DNA of 64,000 nt from Trichomonas vaginalis G3. Taxonomy: Eukaryota > Parabasalia > Trichomonadida > Trichomonadidae. Within the stretch, counting starts at the first letter, position 1. Every line of letters starts with the position of its first letter. The notes beneath the pieces are model-generated. The model saw nothing but the letters and a program-made list of their open reading frames with translations. It ran no database searches and was not told where the DNA came from. Where the stretch lies: contig NC_067203.1 of the NCBI RefSeq assembly GCF_026262505.1, forward strand, positions 16,194,392-16,258,391, given 5' to 3'. The translations under genes and the position numbers were made by a program. Shown here one piece after another: positions 56,922 through 64,000 of this stretch.

Positions 56922-57259
56922 ATATGTGTTATTGCATTACATATTATATTTTTCTAGTCAACAAAATTATCGAATTATAATTTAATTTTTTGCCTTCGGG
57001 ATATCGAGTAATAATCAATTGGAATTTTTAGGATTTTGGTTAGAATACACTAATTAAATTAGGAATAAATTTGTTTTGGATTTCAAAAATTTATCTGATC
57101 CTTAAAATGGAACGCTTTTATTGCATATTCACCGATTAATTGGATTTTGCATGACGTGTATGTAATTATAATACATGTTAATGCATAAAAAAACTTGAAA
57201 CAATTAAAAAAATACAAACAAAAATTTAGTAGGAAAGAAATGAAATAAAACAATATAAG
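56922..57259. other. Intergenic between convergent genes
   Basis: About 340 bp, AT-rich; nothing recognised. Confidence 0.35.
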
Positions 57260-58021
57260 TTAGTTAGAATTTCTAGTATGTTCGACCACTTCTAATTCAA
57301 TATCAGTAGCATTTAAAGCTCTCATGATTATTGCGAGATTTTCAGTTGCTTTTTCAAGTTCTAATCTTCTTGCTGTAATCTTATTAAGACTGTTAAGAAT
57401 TGTGTTCAGCTGTACATGCATATCTCCATTATTATTTTGTTTGATAGCTTCTTCACGCTTTTTAGCAATGCAATTTAATTTGTTGGAAAAAGAGATATTA
57501 ATTGGTGCAAATATATCAATGATTTGTCTCTCATATTCTTCAAATTTTTTTGAAAATTCGTTCATTTTTGGAATTGATATGGTTGCAGCAATTGACACTG
57601 GTATGATAGCTACATATTGTGATACTAAAGGCATCCATTGTGTACTGAGTTTTTTAAATTTTTCTAATTTCTTTTTAAAGACTGTATAAAATACTTTTGG
57701 TTCGTTAGAAAATGCATATGGAGCCATGCTTTCAAATAGTTCAGCTGTGCAGCGTAACACATCATCAAATTTTGTGAAAAATTGGATGTAATATGAGTCG
57801 ATTGCTCTTCCTTTAGGAAATGCATGAATAATTTTTTGAATGTTGAGGAATTGAGAAAACAAATCAAGAAAAACTCGTTGAACATTAGCGACATCGTTAT
57901 ATGCGCGCATAAATAAAGGATATTGCTGCTTTTCTTCTTCGGTTAGGAGGTCATATTTGAGCCCGGCATCAATTACTGCTGGTAGCTTTGGCCATTCTTT
58001 AAATCCACTCTCTTCTGCCAT
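57260..58021 (-). CDS. Helical protein of unknown function, possibly coiled-coil/BAR-like
   Basis: 253 residues from the ATG at 58021 (MAEESGFKEWPKLP). A frame from 58063 would start with GTG, so it is not used; TCACGTTTTTTT lies 10 bases before the chosen ATG. The protein is almost all helical, rich in K, E, L, I and F, with no membrane helix. The C-terminal half (KKREEAIKQNNNGDMHVQLNTILNSLNKITARRLELEKATENLAIIM) looks like a coiled coil. The layout of three long helices would suit a BAR-type or other helical-bundle fold, but no motif proves it. It is divergent from the ERICH2-like gene, with about 100-160 bp between them. Confidence 0.55.
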   Translation of the reverse strand: MAEESGFKEWPKLPAVIDAGLKYDLLTEEEKQQYPLFMRAYNDVANVQRVFLDLFSQFLNIQKIIHAFPKGRAIDSYYIQFFTKFDDVLRCTAELFESMAPYAFSNEPKVFYTVFKKKLEKFKKLSTQWMPLVSQYVAIIPVSIAATISIPKMNEFSKKFEEYERQIIDIFAPINISFSNKLNCIAKKREEAIKQNNNGDMHVQLNTILNSLNKITARRLELEKATENLAIIMRALNATDIELEVVEHTRNSN

Positions 58022-58121
58022 AAAAAAACGTGAAAACTTTTGTAAACTCAAAATTTCTGACACAAAATTCTTACAATGTCAATTTTGTAAATTTGATTTG
58101 CTGTTTAAAATTTTATATTGA

Positions 58122-58712
58122 TGTCAGCAAAAGATCCGATGATCTTAGGAATAGATACATTTAATTTCTAACATACAGTTAGTAGACTGCCTAGAAGCTA
58201 AAAATTACGATCAGGCACTTCTAATAGCTCAGAAATGTCATGAAAATAATCCAGATGATGAACAAGTAAATGAAATTCTATTTTATCTTAGAAGACAAGT
58301 TTTAGCAGCTCCAGACAATACACCAATTACAGAAGAGGAGCTTAAAATGGCGGACAACTATGATGCAATGCATGAATATGAATATTCTGATGAAGATGAA
58401 GAAGAAAGTGAAGCAGAAGATGATGAGGAGGAAGAGGAAGAAGAAGAGGAAAGTGAAAAAGAACAAGAAGAAAAAACTCAAACAACATCAGCAAAACCAA
58501 CAACAGAAACAACAAAACCTGCAGCCAAAAAATCTACAGAACAAAAATCTTCTGCCCGTCGTGCTGCAAAGCCTGTTAATGCTGCAGCATCTACAAAAGC
58601 CAAAACACCTAAACCAGTTAATGCATCAAAGTCTGCCGCAATTAAGAAACCAGACGTTCACTCTAACCAAGGAATACAGCAAATATTAAAGAAACGCCCG
58701 CCAAAGAAATAA
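58122..58712 (+). CDS. ERICH2-like glutamate-rich protein, probably with one short intron
   Basis: The open frame to the stop at 58712 is clear from 58179: LVDCLEAKNYDQALLIAQKC and on to HENNPDDEQVNEILFYLRRQV is a short helical, TPR-like module as in ERICH2. It is followed by an acidic run (58390-58480), then a Lys/Ala/Thr-rich tail ending KKRPPKK. No ATG precedes the module in frame; upstream there is a TAG. Directly before it stands TCTAACATACAG (58167-58178), a 10-of-12 match to the trichomonad branch-point/3'-splice motif ACTAACACACAG, so exon 2 most likely starts at 58179. Exon 1 may begin at the ATG at 58122 (MSAKDPMIL), but I see no canonical GT donor in the right phase, so the 5' end is unsure. 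The in-frame ATG at 58347 would drop the conserved module. Confidence 0.6.
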
Positions 58713-58863
58713 TTCAATAAATTTTTATCTGTTTATCATAAAAATTCATTCATTTTACTACTATTTTATTTTACTCATGTAGGGAAAGCAAATTATTATT
58801 AACAGGATAACATTTATTATGAATACAAATACAAAATCTTGAGATACAAAAATTTATACGTAA

Positions 58864-59550
58864 TTACTCTTCATTCTTCCAGATGCTAAGATTCTCATCC
58901 ATGAGATCAATAATTTCATTGATTTTTGGCTTAATATCATCTGAATATTTTTCAAATGAAGATGATGTATCTTTTCGAAGCTGAGTAATGTCTTCGATAG
59001 CTTTATCTTTCTGGCCGAGAAAATCAGCCAAGAGAATAGCCTGATTCAACTGTAATTTTAAGGATAAATCTATTGGTGGATTTGGCATGATATTTAACAC
59101 GTCTTGAGCTTTCTTGTATGATTGTTGTGATTGCTCTGCAGCCTCAGCCATTTTTTCAGCAGGAAGACTGATAACTCTATATCTTTGAAAATCAGCTTGT
59201 GCTTTAAGGAAGTTTGCACGTGATTCATCAGTATCACATGTTGGAAGGATATTCTTTTGTATGATATTGATTATGTCATCTGTACCTGTTAATAACAAAG
59301 TTTTAAGTTCTTGTAAAGCAGATTGTACAGAACTATCAGGTTCGAGACCATTATCAATATTCATTACTGCTGTACGAAGAGGAACAACTAGAGCTTCGTA
59401 AATATCGACGATTAATGTTTTATCTTCATTTGTAAATGGATAATTTGCTTCAGCAAGACTTTTAACTATCTTAGAAGCATCAGTAACTTGTCCAGCTTCA
59501 AAAATAGCTCTGGATAAAAACATTTTAACTCTATTATCAGCTTCAAACAT
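58864..59550 (-). CDS. 14-3-3 family phospho-protein-binding adaptor
   Basis: 228 residues, slightly short of the usual 240-250. The nine-helix pattern is recognisable: ADFQRYRVISLPAEKMAEAAEQSQQSYKKA matches the DYxRYxAE-type helix and the long helix after it, NPPIDLSLKLQLNQAILLADFLGQ matches the strongly conserved NPIRLGLALN segment, and LMDENLSIWKNE matches the family's C-terminal LxxxNLxxW signature. The N-terminal half is diverged, and some of the basic residues that hold phosphoserine are not evident, so it may be an atypical member. It would dimerise and bind phosphorylated partners in the cytosol. It is divergent from the ubiquitin-like gene, with only 46 bp between the two start codons. 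Confidence 0.8.
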   Translation of the reverse strand: MFEADNRVKMFLSRAIFEAGQVTDASKIVKSLAEANYPFTNEDKTLIVDIYEALVVPLRTAVMNIDNGLEPDSSVQSALQELKTLLLTGTDDIINIIQKNILPTCDTDESRANFLKAQADFQRYRVISLPAEKMAEAAEQSQQSYKKAQDVLNIMPNPPIDLSLKLQLNQAILLADFLGQKDKAIEDITQLRKDTSSSFEKYSDDIKPKINEIIDLMDENLSIWKNEE

Positions 59551-59596
59551 CTTTTACAAAAAAAGCAAAATAACGAAAAAAAAATTGTGATAAAAA
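59551..59596. promoter_or_regulatory. 46-bp divergent promoter
   Basis: All the sequence between the start codons of the 14-3-3 gene (minus) and the ubiquitin-like gene (plus). It is almost pure A/T with a TCACAATTTT initiator-like motif reading towards the 14-3-3 gene. It must serve both genes unless promoters lie inside the neighbouring coding region. Confidence 0.45.
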
Positions 59597-60199
59597 ATGC
59601 AACTTTCTGGGTCTAGATATTTCAATCAAAGCCAAATTCGACAGCAATCACGTGGTATTTTGGTATCTCCTTCAGTATTTGGAATAGCGAAACCGCAGAA
59701 TGACCATTTAGAGCTGATTATCAATCCTCCCCCAATTGTCAGGCGCAAGAAACCTTTTAAGCCAATAGGTATAGTAGTTGTATTCTTCCCAGGAATTCCA
59801 GAATTTGAGGTATACTTTCAAAATAGAGAGCCTGTGGAAGAATTTAGACAAACTATCGAATCAAAGATTGGAATTTCTACAGAACCTTACTACATTGTAT
59901 CGCCTAAGGGTATTATAAAACCTGGACACACTCTCGATGATTACTGCGTAACTGACGGTACCACAATTTTATTTGTCGAAAAAGGGATACGTCATGCAGA
60001 AGCTATCGAGAGTCGAGATTTCTGGCTGAAAACCCATAAAGAGCGAACTATTAATCCAAATATGAAAATCGTTTTCCCCAATACTACTCGTGAAAAGCCG
60101 AAGCCAAAGCCTGTTAAGAAAAGGAAAGCTCAAGAGCAAACTACAGTTGATGCCTTGCAATCCTTTCTCAAATCTGTCAATCTGGATTTCGTCTTATAA
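59597..60199 (+). CDS. Protein with a ubiquitin-like domain, unknown role
   Basis: 200 residues. Residues about 57-130 (IGIVVVFFPGIPEFEVYFQN, EEFRQTIESKIGISTEPYYIVSPKGIIKPGHTLDDYCVTDGTTILFVEKG) have the strand-helix-strand order of a ubiquitin fold with a late helix and the typical TLxDY...DGTTI ending, but no C-terminal GG, so it is a domain and not a conjugated modifier. Before it are a polar N-terminus and a proline patch (NPPPIVRRKKPFKP); after it comes a basic segment with KKRK that may be a nuclear signal. I cannot name a family more precisely. The base composition is less AT-rich than the neighbours. Confidence 0.6.
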   Translation: MQLSGSRYFNQSQIRQQSRGILVSPSVFGIAKPQNDHLELIINPPPIVRRKKPFKPIGIVVVFFPGIPEFEVYFQNREPVEEFRQTIESKIGISTEPYYIVSPKGIIKPGHTLDDYCVTDGTTILFVEKGIRHAEAIESRDFWLKTHKERTINPNMKIVFPNTTREKPKPKPVKKRKAQEQTTVDALQSFLKSVNLDFVL

Positions 60200-60456
60200 A
60201 TTGTTTGTATATTCATGCTTGTTTAACTACGATATCCTTTTTTCATAAGCGTTGTAACCTAGTATGTTTTGTCCGATTTGGACGAAAATGGAAAAAATAT
60301 GGGTGAAATTAACTTCAAAAGAACGAATTATTTCCTTTGTGGTCACCTTCAGCGATATCCAAAAGTGAGAAAAATAGTAGAGATTTTCAATTCAGTTGTA
60401 TTATTTCACATTTATTAAAACAAATAAAAGACATAAAAGAAAGTAAGAAATAAAAA

Positions 60457-61020
60457 TTACTGATATGTTGGTACATCCGTAAATTTGAGACCTAGTGCAG
60501 GTATATCTGACTGTAACAATTGAGATGATGACCCATCACAGTACGTCAAAGTAAAGATATCATCGCGCACATGCTGTATTTTGACAACCCACTTTTGTCC
60601 TGTAGCAGTTATCATCAGTTTAGTTCCGTCAGTAAGAACGAAATTATTTTGTTGAGGAGGAGGTATTCCACACATGTCATTGATGATCGAAGCCTCGCCG
60701 AGAAGTAGTTTTGTAGCGTTAATACCGATTTTAGGAATTGTAGGTTTCTTTGCCGATCGTTTTTTCGGAAATTTTTGAGATAGTGGACCGAAAATTTGTG
60801 GGCAGATCTGTCTATACATGTTTTCGTTTGCCTTATCGCTAGAAACGAGTTCCTGCATCCTTGCCCACGCTTCAGAAAGGAGTCTTTGCTTGGCGGCAAT
60901 CAGCTCGGAGTTCATAGCGTTCGACACACGACTTCTCTCATGCGTTATGGCTCTCTCTTCGAGTTCTAGCCTTCGCTCAATCCAAACATCATTATGTGGA
61001 GCTTGGTCTATTTCAGTCAT
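60457..61020 (-). CDS. Unknown protein with coiled N-terminus and small beta domain
   Basis: 187 residues. Residues about 10-65 form a charged helix (WIERRLELEERAITHERSRV, SELIAAKQRLLSEAWARMQELV). A basic linker (PKKRSAKKPTIPK) could be a nuclear signal. Residues about 130-185 (GTKLMITATGQKWVVKIQHVRDDIFTLTYCDGSSSQL) alternate like a small SH3/Tudor-type barrel. That suggests a chromatin- or nuclear-complex subunit, but no motif proves it. TCAAATTTT lies 19 bases before the ATG. Confidence 0.5.
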   Translation of the reverse strand: MTEIDQAPHNDVWIERRLELEERAITHERSRVSNAMNSELIAAKQRLLSEAWARMQELVSSDKANENMYRQICPQIFGPLSQKFPKKRSAKKPTIPKIGINATKLLLGEASIINDMCGIPPPQQNNFVLTDGTKLMITATGQKWVVKIQHVRDDIFTLTYCDGSSSQLLQSDIPALGLKFTDVPTYQ

Positions 61021-61193
61021 TGTGCCTAGAAAAAAATTTGAATTCCCCAGAAAAAAATAAATTCACCCCTTATTTCGAATGTCTTCTAGACTTCGAGATT
61101 AACATTAAAATAAATTATGAGAGTGCTTAAAAGTACGAAATACGGAATTTTAAACCATAACATAAACATTTTATAAATAACAAAATGAAAAAT

Positions 61194-61670
61194 TCACTCC
61201 TTAAAGTGAGGTATTATAAGTGTTGCAATCCAAAGACATACTAGACAAAGTGTAACTGTCGAAGACTGGCCGGAACGCACTATAATATAATTATAAAGTT
61301 TCCATTCCTCGCCGTAAATTGTAGTGAGATAACTTGCGGAAGGTTCGTTTTTATTATCGACGTAATATTGATTTATCATAGATGCGATGTCAGGATATCT
61401 TGAAAATCTGTTAATAAAGCATACAATTACTGCTGGGATAAATGAAATTGCGGATAAAATGATATACCATTTATTGTTTTGTTTGATAAGCAATACAAGT
61501 GAGATAAATGAAAAAAGAATCAAGAAACAAAGGTAGATAATATTGTAATTTCCAATTGCTGAGCACCAAAAGCTGTCTGCTGAGACGAACAGCCAATATG
61601 CTGAGTAAATAATCAATGACATGATAATAACTGCCGGGATTACTCTTGAATTTTTCGCCCTTTCGATCAT
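61194..61670 (-). CDS. Four-helix membrane protein, tetraspanin-like topology
   Basis: 158 residues with four hydrophobic helices at about 11-31, 43-63, 68-88 and 136-156. The loop between helices 3 and 4 is the largest (about 45 residues). This is the tetraspanin layout, and trichomonads carry a small family of such surface proteins, but the CCG motif of animal tetraspanins is not visible and the protein is short. The call is therefore topological only. A TCA motif lies 6 bases before the ATG. Confidence 0.5.
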   Translation of the reverse strand: MIERAKNSRVIPAVIIMSLIIYSAYWLFVSADSFWCSAIGNYNIIYLCFLILFSFISLVLLIKQNNKWYIILSAISFIPAVIVCFINRFSRYPDIASMINQYYVDNKNEPSASYLTTIYGEEWKLYNYIIVRSGQSSTVTLCLVCLWIATLIIPHFKE

Positions 61671-62599
61671 TTGTTTGATAAAATTTCTAAACGTTCATTC
61701 TTCCAATCATGTTTTGCTTTGCTCAGTTTCCAATTTTGGTAACAGACATGTACTAGTTGCCTTCAGGAAAACTCATAGTCGAAGAACTGCAAAATTTTAT
61801 CCAGTCAATTTGGAGATATTATTATCAAATTTAAAATTTCCTTGACCTGTAGGTAATAAGCATTCATTGGAGCAATGTATTGGATTTATATATTAAATTA
61901 AGGAAGATTCAACTTACTTGAATTCTATTCGGAATTCCTTTACCTTCCAACAAGTAAAAAGATTACTATCCATAATGTTTTCATATGTGCATGAGTTTAT
62001 TCATTCCTGCCACTAGATAATGATATTATTAAATCGATGAGGATAAATGAGTATTGTAACTATGAATCTTTTATTTGTGATTCAATGATATGGAATGTTT
62101 TAAGTGTTTTAATTACTGTGATGTAGTATATTTCTTTAAATACTCATTTTTTACATGAAATTGAATTCAAATTTCAAGCAAAACCCATTATTATAAATTT
62201 TTCAATATACAAATGGAAATAGATCATCTAATTGATTGTAATGAGAACATTCATTTGGTAAAACTAAGAGGTCGAATTTCCAAAAAAAATTCAAAAAAAT
62301 AAAAATAAAAACAAAAAATATGATTTTTATGTCAAAATATCAAAAATGAAAATTTTTTGGAAAAATAGATACATTTTATAATTGATGTTGATACTAAAAT
62401 AATGTAATATTGAACACAACCAATTAAATATTAAAGATAATTTATATATACTTTTTCTTTTTTTAAAAACAGATGTAATAACATTAATAATTTACATATA
62501 TAATTACAAATGAATAGTATAATTTCCTGGTGATTATTAAAAAAACAAAATTCTAATATCTTTTTCATAAAATATTCTTCAAATGAACAGTGAAAGTCA
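61671..62599. other. Intergenic, about 930 bp
   Basis: AT-rich, with poly-A runs near 62,280-62,320. Nothing recognised. Confidence 0.35.
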
Positions 62600-63244
62600 T
62601 CAGGATTGACCGATCTGATGAGAGCTCTGTATTTCAGGCATTTCGCATTTAGGTTTAGCCCGACTTTGATAAATTGTTCGGTAAAGGTTTTCTCTCAGCC
62701 CATCAATGTATTCTGGATTAATAATTTCAAAGGTAGAACTGCAAAAGCTGTATTTTGAAGCGATTGCGTCTGTAAATGCGATGGAATATATTGCGCAGTC
62801 TTTGCTGTTCTTTTGCTGAGGGCATTCCATCTCAACGAATGCCTCTTTCTTATCGCATTTAAGGTCAAATATATTGATGAATTTTAATGAAAATTCTAAA
62901 GCGTATTTATGGTTTGCGCCTTTAATGGAATCAAAATGAATGAAGCACTTCTTTTTGGCCTTTGGTCTGCAGCATAGAAGTGAAAAATGGAAATTATTAT
63001 AAATAAAAATGAAAATTAAATCCTGTTCTTTGATATTCCTCGTCTTCATGAATTCCCTTGAATCCTCAACAGTGTAGCGGTAAAGCAAGTCTGATATACA
63101 AGGCTCCATGAAGTAAAACAATTTTGAATTTTCTTTGTATTTGCATCTCTGTTGCTCACAAAAGAAATTAATCACTTTGTCAACAACAGACTCCTTTTGA
63201 CGGAGACGTTCCAGGTCTTCGTCACTGAAGGATGCAACAAGCAT
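62600..63244 (-). CDS. C48 (Ulp1/SENP8-like) cysteine peptidase
   Basis: 214 residues, the size of SENP8/NEDP1. Family marks in order: NNFHFSLL with catalytic His86, IHFDSIKGAN with Asp105, VEMECPQQKNSKDCAIYS with the oxyanion Gln144 and the nucleophile Cys150. The CPQQ.NS.DC spacing and the compact size without an N-terminal extension fit the deneddylase/SENP8 branch, but a SUMO protease cannot be excluded. It removes ubiquitin-like modifiers from proteins or processes their precursors. The family usually has Trp after the His (HW); here it is Phe, a mild change. TCAGTTGT lies 9 bases before the ATG. Confidence 0.85.
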   Translation of the reverse strand: MLVASFSDEDLERLRQKESVVDKVINFFCEQQRCKYKENSKLFYFMEPCISDLLYRYTVEDSREFMKTRNIKEQDLIFIFIYNNFHFSLLCCRPKAKKKCFIHFDSIKGANHKYALEFSLKFINIFDLKCDKKEAFVEMECPQQKNSKDCAIYSIAFTDAIASKYSFCSSTFEIINPEYIDGLRENLYRTIYQSRAKPKCEMPEIQSSHQIGQS

Positions 63245-63751
63245 TTTACAACTGAAAATTTACCACACAATTTTTTCCTAAAATTGGACAGCATAATAGT
63301 CATACTACATATTTTAAAAGATGATCAAAAAATAAATTTTGCCGAAACCATCGGTATCTGTCTCAAATTAAGACAGAAAATTTTATGATCTGAAATTTAC
63401 TTCAAATGTTTATATGTCATTTGATTTTATTGTAAGAGCTCTCATAGGTAGAGCCAAAGTGTGTTATCAACATCCTTCAATGATAGCGATTTTATCTAAT
63501 TTATTTTTGATTTTTTTAAACCATGGCTTGAAATTTCCTAAATATTATGCATATCGTCGTGCATCAATAGTGCAAAAGGTTTAATGAAAAGTATAAAAGA
63601 ATCATTCAAGAAAGATATTTCGTTGTGATTAGTTTCAAAAACTCTAGTTATTGTATTGAAAAATAAGCATAGAAGTTATTTTATATATATAGACATGACA
63701 AAAATAACTTTTTATAAAATAACAAAACAAAAAATAATAAAAAATAAAGTT
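63245..63751. other. Intergenic, about 500 bp
   Basis: AT-rich spacer; nothing recognised. A plus-strand frame overlapping the previous gene's start is not supported. Confidence 0.35.
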
Positions 63752-64000
63752 CTAGAAGTATATGGATGATTCCTGAACAACTGTATCTTCTTCGTGATTA
63801 TAGGCAGGTATTAATTTATCTTCAACTTTATCAGATTCGCTTTTTAGTCTCGAATAAGGTTTCTTATTACGGGAAAAGTCAAGTTCTGGATCATGTTTGC
63901 TTAGTCCACTATATGTACATATGAATCTCTGTAAAAATTCTGTATGAGAATTCGTAATTATTCCTTCAATTAGAGATCTTACGATTTGTGGATCAGAAGA
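63752..64000 (-). CDS. C-terminal end of a gene entering from the right edge, unknown
   Basis: 82 codons open to the window edge with a TAG at 63754-63752. It reads SSDPQIVRSLIEGIITNSHT and on to EFLQRFICTYSGLSKHDPEL, then a charged tail ending VVQESSIYF. The helical first part followed by a polar tail could be the end of a GTPase-activating or similar domain, but nothing decisive is visible. Confidence 0.5.
   Translation of the reverse strand, partial: SSDPQIVRSLIEGIITNSHTEFLQRFICTYSGLSKHDPELDFSRNKKPYSRLKSESDKVEDKLIPAYNHEEDTVVQESSIYF

Overview
The window looks like nuclear DNA of a parabasalid (trichomonad) protist, most likely a Tritrichomonas-type species; the species is an inference. It is very AT-rich, its genes are compact and almost all intron-less, and most start codons have a TCA-starting, initiator-like motif 3-30 bases upstream. 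The gene set also fits: a large multi-pass cyclase-type receptor, a DUF3447/ankyrin protein, an NlpC/P60 peptidase, a glycine-rich ALK-like surface protein, a tetraspan membrane protein and a C48 protease.

Layout. 1-19,600 is ordinary gene space, nearly all on the minus strand: a cyclase-type receptor cut by the left edge, an importin-beta family protein, a frameshifted sugar transporter, an auxin-efflux-carrier-like transporter, one plus-strand acidic membrane protein, an Old-Yellow-Enzyme-type flavin oxidoreductase, the MTR4 exosome helicase, a glycine-rich surface protein without a start codon, and an NlpC/P60 peptidase.

19,714-51,130 is a repeat-dominated block with three bounded elements and an exploded ankyrin gene. 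Element 1 (19,714-36,249, 16.5 kb) has about 555-bp terminal inverted repeats. Inside these lie two opposed tandem arrays of a 120-121-bp unit (about 51 and 64 copies), and at the centre a broken integrase-core gene. A perfect 11-13-bp target duplication flanks it. Element 2 (36,297-39,399, 3.1 kb) has about 835-bp inverted repeats and no transposase. A DUF3447/ankyrin gene then starts at 39,770. It is broken up by a 37-bp minisatellite that has carried a 100-bp ankyrin fragment into 699-bp macro-repeats. Element 3 (40,827-47,832, 7.0 kb) sits inside that minisatellite: it has imperfect inverted ends, a TA target duplication and 34 copies of a 122-bp triple-hairpin satellite in two variants arranged in blocks.

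51,250-64,000 returns to gene space: a WD40 (MABP1/WDR62-like) protein, a coiled protein of unknown function divergent from an ERICH2-like acidic protein that probably has an intron, a 14-3-3 protein divergent from a ubiquitin-like protein, an unknown basic/coiled protein, a tetraspan protein, a C48 (Ulp1/SENP8-like) peptidase and the tail of a gene cut by the right edge.

The genes do not form a pathway; they are independent eukaryotic housekeeping and surface functions, several in divergent pairs sharing very short promoters. The most unusual content is element 1 and the layered repeat structure next to it. All boundaries and counts were read by eye and may be off by a few bases or units.
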